This document shows, piece by piece, positions 1 through 9,500 of a DNA stretch of 64,000 bases. The position numbers and the translations under genes are program-made. This stretch comes from Angiostrongylus vasorum (lineage: Eukaryota > Nematoda > Chromadorea > Rhabditida > Metastrongylidae), in the NCBI GenBank assembly GCA_018806985.1, contig JADANN010000398.1:1507501-1571500 (forward strand). Reading direction: 5' to 3'. Under the pieces are notes generated by a model. The model saw only the letters and a list, made by a program, of their open reading frames with translations, did no database searches and was not told the DNA's origin. How positions within the stretch are numbered: position 1 is the first letter of the stretch; each line of letters starts with the position of its first letter.

Positions 1-211
1 CCACCAAGCTTTCCATCCCTTCGGGGTCGGCGAATTGGTGGCAGGCTTGTCTGGAGGAATAGCAGTACTCGATCCATCGGCAGGCTACCACGCGTCGTTG
101 TAAAGGACAGATATGAATCCAGTCACCTCCAAACGATGCTTAATGAAGTCGAATGCTTGGCGCATCCCTAAGGCATTGATCAACGCACAGAGCTTTATCC
201 TTTATCCTTTT
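1..211 (+). repeat. SINE family A, 5'-truncated by the window edge
   Basis: The core (CCATCCCTTCGGGGTCGGCG), the ACTTAATGAAGTCGAATGC-type 3' block and a terminal TTTATCCTTTATCC tail match the full copies at 14016 and 23470. Lies in the FDXR gene, downstream of the last visible exon. Confidence 0.85.
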
Positions 212-256
212 ACTATGTTAGTTCACTGAAAGTTTCCAGACGAGACAACAAAAACG

Positions 257-343
257 AAACATGACATTGGGCAAACAAATCCATTGACATTTCTTCCTTA
301 CCTCCTATTAGAGAGATCAAGTGAGGCCTTTTCTACAACTAAC
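257..343. other. FDXR intron sequence, nothing else seen
   Basis: Between the SINE tail and the last visible FDXR exon; begins (on the minus strand) with the donor GTTAGT. No other feature seen. Confidence 0.5.
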
Positions 344-2283
344 CTTGTCGTTCACGGGAATCCCATCAAGCACTACCGTCCGATAGCCTATACTGTATAA
401 TAGAAGCCCACAGGGAATTTCTTCTTTATTGCCTGTTCGTTTATTCAGAACTCTGAACATGGAAAGGTGTGAAAATTACAATAATAGATAAATATATCAC
501 GTATTTGAGAGTGATTAAATTTGGAACTCACCGTATTGCGCAGACTCGACCATCGGAATCTGCTATTATTTCTTCGGGAATGCGGAAATTTAAAAAACGG
601 CATTGTTTGCCACCTTCAGGAGGCTTCACGCCATCTAGGAGAACATTAAAAAGCCATGATATCCTCATGTCAGTCTTCCAGCTCATGTTAAAAAGCTCTG
701 CTAACTCTATCAAACGACCGCAGTGAATTAGAAAAACGAAGTCACAAAAAACACATAGCTATATGAACATACATTCATAAGCCTTTTTCTTCGTCTCTCC
801 ATAGTTCCAACTGCTTCCTTCAACTTTTCAAACTGCTCTGTATCCATTTCAACTGTTGTATTCCACTCTGGTATTTTGAATTGTTCACGAAGCTCCTTGA
901 TAGTGAATGAGACCTGCGCAAGAAAAAACCCGCGGACAATACTTCCAAATAAGCTCACACTATAACATAAACGTGGAACTCACATCTTCTGGCCCTCTGC
1001 GCCCAATAATTTTGATATGTTTCACTTTAGAGCCTTCAAGAATGACTAGAACATCTGAGGGAACGTCAGTGGTTCGAAGTGAGTTCACGTTTGACAGTAT
1101 CCTTGCACAGTCCAGCGCAACATTACCATTTCCAATGATTACCACATTTGGATCATCTAAAACAGGAACCTGAAAAAGGAAATGAACCACCAAGGAAGCC
1201 TATATATATATACTAGTTTGAGAACAAACTACTAGAACCTTAGCGTTAGGAACTCCATTGTACCATGAAACGAAATCCGCGCCTGACATAACGTTTTTAG
1301 ATTTAACTCCAGGTACTGAGAGATGGCGCGGATGATGAGCACCATACGATAACAATACCGCATCGTAATATCTCGTCAATTCTTCCACAGACAAATCAGA
1401 TCCGATCCTAAGTCGTATCTACGAACAATGCTTGGAAAACATGGAAACATAGTGTGAAATGTGAAAACGTACCTCACATTACAAAATAACGATAGACGAC
1501 TTCGGTTAGACTCAAACATCCTATCAAAGAGATTTATACAGTTCTTAACCTCCTGATGATCTGGTGCAACACCATAACGGATGAGCCCAAATGGTACTGG
1601 TGATGCATCGAAGACATCACACCTACTAGTCGGGATTCGTCTTAACAACGATGCACATGTGAACAAGCCTAAAATTACCAAGATTTAAAATCCTTATAGT
1701 TAATTAGATACTTAGGCGGCACGTCCTCACTTGCTGTGCAAACTGCAGCATATTCTCCACTTTTCGGAGTTTTGCTGGTTTAGCCAATGTGATTGCTTGG
1801 AGTTCCAGGACAGCATGGCCAAAGTCTGCCCCAGGTCATCCACCACCACATGCAGTCGCAGCCCTCGTGGATCAGAGGGAAATTTGTCACCATGCGACTG
1901 GTTTGGTATCAGGACGGTAGTGGATCCTAGTAATAGTTTACTCTTAGCTAGGCTTTCCTGATGGAACCACCGGACTCCTTTTCAGATTCGGAGACCTCGG
2001 AAGATGTATCCTCCCGCTGTACATCTCAGCCAAACACCCAGGAGCACCTATCACCCACGATGAGGCAGTAAACCGTTGGGAGTAAGTCCTAATAGATTCA
2101 TAATCCTCAAAAAAAAATGCGAAATATCATGGACAAGAAGCAAGTAAACAGATTGGAAATGAAAGAGAAAACATGGAACTGAGAAGGAAAAAGTGGTCCT
2201 AGAAAAGCAACATGAACTGGTACATCGGAATATGAGCTAACCTGCAGGACCACTTCCAACGATGGCCACTGTCGCATCTGTGC
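344..2283 (-). CDS. FDXR: NADPH:adrenodoxin oxidoreductase, mitochondrial (partial, 3' end outside window)
   Basis: Flavoenzyme that passes electrons from NADPH to mitochondrial ferredoxin (Fe-S cluster and steroid/haem chemistry). Seven exons in transcription order: 2283-2242, 1668-1473, 1407-1239, 1169-984, 913-773, 704-532, 452-344; the reading phase carries across every junction I checked. The first visible exon holds the FAD dinucleotide-binding motif VAIVGSGPAG. The next gives DASPVPFGLIRYGVAPDH, the family signature. The fourth has the NADPH-binding VVIIGNGNVALDCAR and then GRRGPEDV. The last gives EEIPCGLLLYSIGY, typical of the C-terminal FAD region. The last exon ends in a splice donor, so the C-terminal exons lie left of base 1. 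The start codon and mitochondrial presequence are not seen: the 2283 exon begins at a splice acceptor in phase 1. Intron 1 carries a family D repeat. No breaks seen. Confidence 0.95.
1712..2081 (-). repeat. Family D repeat, near full length
   Basis: Reverse complement of the unit seen at 42838-43212: starts with the CCCAACGGTTTACTGCCTC block (right end here) and ends with the block TCCGAAAAGTGGAGAATATG. Sits in FDXR intron 1. Confidence 0.75.
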
Positions 2284-2694
2284 CTGTTGAAAAGGAACGA
2301 ACATGTGATCGCGTTTGTTGACATGCTCTCACTAGAAGGATTTTCCAGAATGAAAAATACATCATTCCATTGCTGTAACACAAAGTCAAAACCTGGTACT
2401 AGTAGAGGACAAAGAAACAAAGCACAATCAGGATAACACAGTGAAGATGGGCCATACAGATATGAAACCTATAAACTTGATTTATCTAGACAAATAATTC
2501 TGCTTATTACGCCAAAAACAGTCCTGCAGCTATTCCTAGAAAGTCTTAAGAAATTGGAGCATGATATGATGGGCGGAATTCCATGTAAAACGTAGTTTAA
2601 AAGCATAAAACGCAAACGGCGACTATCTTGACGTCTTTGGCTACCATAGGTTAGGGGACTCTGACATACCAAAGGTCCCATAGATCAAGCTCAC

Positions 2695-3064
2695 TGGCAG
2701 AGTTCAGTAGCCAACCGAAGAGTTGCCATTGCATGAGCCAAGACGAGGGACACATCGAAGGGTACCTCTTTGCTGTCTGTAGAAGCTGGAGAGATTGTCG
2801 TACTTCCTACGAACACTCGTCGGTAAATGCCATCTTGTCGGCCGTTATTTATGCTTCTCAACAACAACCCATAGCAACTTCGTGTAAATTGAAAAGTCCA
2901 CAGAAGTCCAACAACAAGAGATCATTCGAAGAAAACGTCCAAATGCGACGTAATCCTCAATTGCCTTACACAGCTGATTCGCGAACATCTGAATGGAAAG
3001 CTGTTCACCATCTGGGATGTCATTCTTGTTTGGCTCTGGTCTCGAGTGCCACCAGTAGCCGCAC
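2695..3064 (-). CDS. Two candidate exons of an unidentified minus-strand gene
   Basis: Reading the minus strand, 3064-2937 follows an AG acceptor and gives a frame containing RPEPNKNDIPDGEQL and FANQLCKAIEDYVAF. The stretch 2877-2695 gives IYRRVFVGSTTISPAS, then DVSLVLAHAMATLRLATEL before a GTGAGC donor. Composition looks protein-like. The phase across the two pieces does not fit with the boundaries I chose, so at least one splice site is wrong. I do not recognise the family. It could be an upstream gene transcribed in the same direction as FDXR, or 5' exons of a joint transcript. It lies between FDXR and spo-11, which is on the opposite strand. Confidence 0.3.
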
Positions 3065-3508
3065 CTTTAAAATCACTTGGAAAAGACGACCGTCGAAGAC
3101 CGCATACAGTTCATAACTGTTATAATGTAGAACGGAATTTTAGCGCAAGAAAACTGTAGAGTTTTGAAAAACCCGAATGCAACACTGCAAGACCAAAATC
3201 CGAGCATAATGTCGCGATGAATTAAAAAAATCATTCGCGATTTCGCGCTCCAATGCAAATAGGGTCAGAACAAAGAACAGGAATGGCGCGAAGCTGCATT
3301 TTTTTTGAACTAGTTGTTCCTTCCGTGAGAGGGATGGTGATTTAGAATTTTTTTTTATTAATAGCGCAGTAGATATGCTATGGTTCCTCCTGCGAAAATT
3401 GTGTTTCAATTTGATACTACTTAAATGATTAGTATATTGAAGATCGTCATATGCTTCGTATGTACCATTTCAGAAAACTCCGTTACTGTTACAGGCAGGT
3501 TGCAGGTT

Positions 3509-6500
3509 ATGTTATCAGGCAGTACTTCAACTCAGAAAGCAGTTCGGAATGAAAGTAGTCCTCAGAAGAGTATAATCCTGAGTAAAATTGAATTTGTATG
3601 CTTGGATCTGGTAAGACAGCTGGCATTGACACCTCCACGCTCTCGATTAGTTCTTAGAGCGTAAGTTCTAGATGTTTCCATACCATTTTGAATTATTAAT
3701 ATTCGTTCTATGGTTCCTGGAAGCAATCCTGGATCCATTACCGTTCTGGTAACAAACTCGTCGCTTGGTAGCAAATCTCCCTCTGATTCACAAGGACGAC
3801 GACTGCCTGTGGTGGTGGCGACCTGGGCGGACTTAGGCTGGGCCTGGCTGACCTCGGGGTTCCAATGAACCACAATGGCTAAGCCAGTAAAACTCCGAAG
3901 AAATGGATTTTATGCTGGGGTTTGCACAACCAGTGAAGTCGAGCCATCCAAGTATCCAAGCATCCATGTTCCATGGTTCTTAATGACCAGATGTTTAGGA
4001 ATGACGATGATGCTGAGAAACAAATTGTAATAAGGCCACGCCAGGGTAAGAGACTGGCTTATATAATGCAATGTCTTGCACAGATCTATCGCCTGATTTA
4101 CAACGATCAGCAGTCCACGAAGCGGTTTGTGGTTTTCAACATAACTCTGTAGTTCCCACCACCGAATTCCTATTAACCACGGCGTTGAACGAATAATTCA
4201 TTGTTCTGTTGATGAGCAAACACAGAGTTGTTACCTTATTCCTTATTTACAAACAAGCTGACATTTCTGCAGATTTCGCCTTCCTCAGAGCCTGGAGAGG
4301 TCAGGTTGACCGCAAGCTATCTAGCCAAACACTTCCATAACCAAAGAGAGAAAACGCTAAACGATTTTGGATAGTTTACAGCAGACTTGACTGTCGTTCC
4401 AACGGTTTACACCGCCTAATCGTGGTTGAGAGGTGTCAGACTGCGATGTACAGCGGACGGGTCCATCCCCCCGGCAGAGCATCCCAAGCTGAGGAGTCCG
4501 GCTTTTTCCATCAGTAAGCCCAGCTAAGAGTAAACGGATACCAGGATCCGTCACCGTCCTGGTACCAAACTAGTCGTATGGTGGCAAATCTCCCTCTGAT
4601 CCAGGAGGCCGGCGACTGCCTGTGGTGCTGACGATCTGGGACATTGGCCTGGCTGCCTTGGGAACCACGATGGCTAAAACAGCAAAACTCCGAAAAAATG
4701 GAATTATGCTGGGGCCCGCACGACCAGTGAGGATGGGCCATCCAAGTATACAAGTAAACTTGACCTTTCCTACTCTGAGGAAGGCGAATCAAACCAAAAC
4801 GTTAGCTTGCTCGTAATAGTTCTGTAGTGTCTTCGTTTTTTGGCGTAGATTTGTAATTTTTTTTGTGCGTCAGCTACGTGACATCTTTAGTTACTTTTCA
4901 TATATTCACACTGCGTTATTTGTTAGATGAAGACAAAACACTGTTTACAGTGGTTAGAGGACGCAATACTATCTTCTCTATGGTCCATTTTCCTGTTCGC
5001 CGTTTCCAAAACACTTGAATATTAGAATTTTCAGCGATTTGTTCTATGAGCAGAAAAAGCTGTACAAGAACCAGGCAAATCTTGACCGGACAATTACTAG
5101 CATATGTGACCTACTAAACGAGGCTCGCGTGGCCCTTAATATTGTAAGTTGTCGCATTTATCTATTCCTAGGTCTGAAATAACATTGTTGTTTTTCTTTC
5201 ATTTTTCTGTTCTAAAAGTCCTAAGATTATCCGCTTTAGAACAAACAGGAGAAATCCACTCCATTGTCTACTAGTGGCGAACGTAGTATGGACGCCTGTG
5301 TCGCTGTGGTTAGAGATGCCCTGCAATAGACATTAGGTCGTTTCCGCCCCTAGGCTCACCAACCCTTTCATCGCTCTGGGGTCGGATAGCAGCACTGACT
5401 TGATACATCGGTAGGCCACCACGAATCCATGTATTATAGGTCATATATGCACTCAATGGCCTCTACCGAAGCTTCATGAAATCGAAGGCATGGTGTATTC
5501 CTCAGGGATTGAACGACTCCGATAGCTTTACCCTTTACCCTTTAGAAAATCTAGTTGTTATGGGTAACTTCCCACTCACTAATCTAAAACGTTACCGCTT
5601 TCCCTATTTCTGTGCAACATTTCCGTAAATGGCTCACAGTTTCCATTTTATGTTATCAAAGCTTTGGGAGATCTCTGCATTGGTCTTCTTGCTGATATCT
5701 TTGTAGATAGTTACGAATGTTTTGATTTAGTTAGCGCAACTCTTAGGACTGACTCACTGACAACGTCGACATTGACGGTGAGGTACCGTTGTACTCTTGA
5801 CGAGTTGACAACAGGTTATAGTGAGTCATCGAGAAACTGACGTCGCTTCTTAAAAATAATTCTGGTGAATTATTGCAAATCGGGTACAGAACAACTCTAT
5901 CGAACAATTTGTGCGCCATATTATTCAACAATACGTGATGCACCCTGGGTGGTGGTTAATGGGTTAAACTCGGATCGAACGCAACAGTGTGCTTTCCTCA
6001 GACGAAGGTGTATGCAGGCGACGGACTCCCTTTTTTTCTGCACCGAATTGGCACACACCTTCTGTATTTGCGGATACATATGCAACCGTGCGTGCGCAGG
6101 TGTGTTCTCTTTCATGGAGGTTGTACTCTGCTACCACATGGACAAAACGCCAATAATCAATCGACTGGGTGATATTTGGGAGGTGGTAAGGAGCTGTTTC
6201 CAACGAATAAACTCTAAGTCTACTCTGGAAGCGACTGACAAACTATCTGAGAGCATATTGAGCCCTCAGACGATGCTTCGCAACTACGCATAGATATCAT
6301 TAACCAAACAGCAATGTAAACGGACCTTATTGCCCCGACCCCGAAAGAGCTTTTGATACTGCAGCGTTGAGTAGGACGAGTACGGAGAGGATACTGAGGT
6401 TTCATGACCATTCCAGGTTGCCTTACCTTAATCTTGAAAGACTAAGGTGACGATTTGTACCGAAAAACCATAACTTGCATTTGAGTCTTTCATTGAGGGC

Positions 6501-9500
6501 CTGATGACTCAGGCTAGGGAGGATTACATACGACCTCATCGGACTGGCCGAGGCGACAAGACGCCGCCCATTGAACACCTCATATAATAGCAATGAAGAG
6601 CTGCTTCTTGGAACGCGCGACATTAGAGGAATCGGCGGCACTAACGTCCTCGTCAGAAGGCCTTTTGTTATGATCGCTGGTTTTTTTGAACGACTAACAA
6701 CCCAAGCTTTATATCTGTGGTTGAAGAAATGTGGATCAGTAATAGCTTTGAGAATCTTCATCGTCTACGACCGAAATCAAGTTATGACGAAGACGAAATC
6801 GGAGCGTTCTATATGGACTTGGATAAGTTCCACAGAGAAGTCGATGTACATCTAGAGTCATCATTAGAGATCTTAACCGTTGGATTGGACCAACAACAAC
6901 GTTTGAAAGACGTAACATTGATATCAACGGTTTAGAACGGAACGAGTAATGTGAGCAGCGGTATGAGTTTGTCATGACGACCAAGACCACACTGGACGTG
7001 AGAGTCTTTCGGTGGAAAGTGCCATTACTTAATAGACCACATTTTAGTTTCTACCTAACTGATATTTTCGTTGTCCCGTTAGTTAGTACTGTAAAACCTG
7101 CGGATTCAAAAGTCGATAAAAGACGTTTGCCTGCAGGTACAGTCGTGCTAATATGCTAACTTGGAATCGCGCCAGTTGTAGATGATTGGTATGTGAAGTT
7201 CAAATTTGCAAAGCTGGGCAGAAAGGCGATTAAAGAAGATCTTAGGGAGAAAATAGCAGCAGCAATGACCAAAGTTGCAAAGGCTCGGAGAGGCATTACC
7301 AACGCTCACCGAAATTTCGCCAGTTACAAGACCAAGATGAAGGCACTTCAACGTACAGACGGACTGTCACTGCTTCCAGAAAGATGGTGAGAGAATTCGT
7401 TCACAAATACTTCGCTCATCTTTTGGGCAGCCGAGCCCTCCTGCCTACATACGGAATTAGGGAGGGTGTAGCTTCCCATTAGCTCTTCCGAAGTCGAATT
7501 TGCTCGCTCGTCGGTGAGAAACCGTGAACGCCGTTAGACACGAACACGAACACCGGAAGAACCTTCCACCAGTCCTCATCAAAACACTGCCTCTGTTCTT
7601 CACACATTACCTCTCAGAATACAAGGTTTCTATTCAATGGAGGAACAACAAGACCGTGTTGTTTTCCAAAAAAGAGCCCTCAGTACCTATCACCCAATCT
7701 GCCCACTGTTTTACGTCTACAAACTCTTCGCTCAAGTCATCAATGGAATCGACAAAGCACTAGATAAGGGACAGGCATGTGAGCAAGTGCTGTTCCAAAA
7801 ATATTTCACTAACTCGCGAGAGTACGAGAGAGCGCTCTGTCTCACTTTAATCGTTTAAAAGAAAGTTTATGATTCAGCTGAGATAGAAGCAGTCATGGAA
7901 GCCTTGAACAGTTAAGGTGTCCCTACTCAGTATGTAAAGATTGTTCGTGAGACATATAAAAATTTCACAACCAGGATATTATTACCATTATATAACGATT
8001 TTAATATCTACGTCAAAAGAGGGGTTAGATAAGGCGATATCACATCGCCAAAATTATTTTCACCCACTCTCGGGAAGGTCATGGTAACACTGGAGTAGAA
8101 CAACGTGGGAGTGGAAATCAATGTTCGGCAATTACACCACCTTTGCTTTGCTGAAGGCATCGTTCTTACAGCACCATGCATTGGCTAGGGCGGACGAATG
8201 CTTGCAGGTTTTGATAGCACTTGTGTAATGATTCATCTTCGGCTAAATCTCGAAAAAATGATGTTCATGAGAAAATGATTAGTTTCTCATGCCTAATTCA
8301 CACCAAACGGAGTCAGTTTCTCTCAATGGTCGAGCTGCGTCTACCTCGGTGGAAGAGTCAATATGAAGAACGATTTTGTTCCAGAAAGGAGGAGGAGGCG
8401 ATGAATTGGAGAGCTTTCAAAAGCACTGATGATGTAGTGAAACGAACAAAGAACACCCATCTCTGTGCCTACCTTTTTCCACTCTGCGATTGTTTTTGAT
8501 TTCACTTATGTGTCAGAAACCTGGTCGCTACCTAAACAAAATGAAAACGTCGAAAATGCACCTTTGTAGACAATATGGTATCTTGTATTTCGTAAGTGAG
8601 AGAGAAAATCCGATTTTTCATTATCTCCATAATGATCAAAATTTGGAGACGCCGTTATACACGGCAAATTTTCGATAATAAGGTGGGCCGAACATTAAAT
8701 GCGGCTGAATGACAACCGACTGCAAGAGTCCTTAGCTACAGAATTCCTGTGGTGTCAAACGCATAGTAGGGGAACAAGTGAACCGCTACTTAGAGTTCTT
8801 CATGAAGATCCTGGAAGAAGAATATGATGCTCGCCGAGTCTCTGGAGCGAGCAAGACCCAATGGTCTGCATTCTCACGCGACAAGGGCAAGCGAAAACTT
8901 TGTTAGCGCCCTCTAAAATAACTCGGAGATCAACGCGAGGACTGGTAATGCAGGTAACTTTGTTTCCATCTATCGGATAACTGGAAACTTACACCAACGG
9001 AAGGACAAAGTCTGTTGATAGCTTATTGGCGAAGTTGTTCAGGTACAGTTCGATAACTTCCAAGGTTGGTGGAAGCGCGCTAAAACATCGTAGCCATAGT
9101 CCGAGATACTTATTCCAACATTCGCTCGCCACAGTCATGATTGGCAGTGATAGATGGCTATCTGAACCAGTTGTTTCTTGATTTTAATAGCTTTCTCTAA
9201 ATCTGCCTTTGTAATTTGAATGTTCAATGTGGTAGTATTTCATAACGATAACTCTCTTGATACCCCATCGCAACACCTTGGCATGAAACTCAGGCATGAA
9301 ATCACCTTTGGGGGTGATTTCTACAGCTTAACATGTCTTTCCACACGACTGTATCCTCGCAGGATAATTTTAACCCATAAATTGTACTGTAGCCAAGTAC
9401 TTTGCAAGTCCTGCATATGATTAGTTGTCTTTCCATATAAGGTTGAAATCCCAACCTACAGTGAACAATTTTTTGCATAACATGCTCACATACACAGAAT

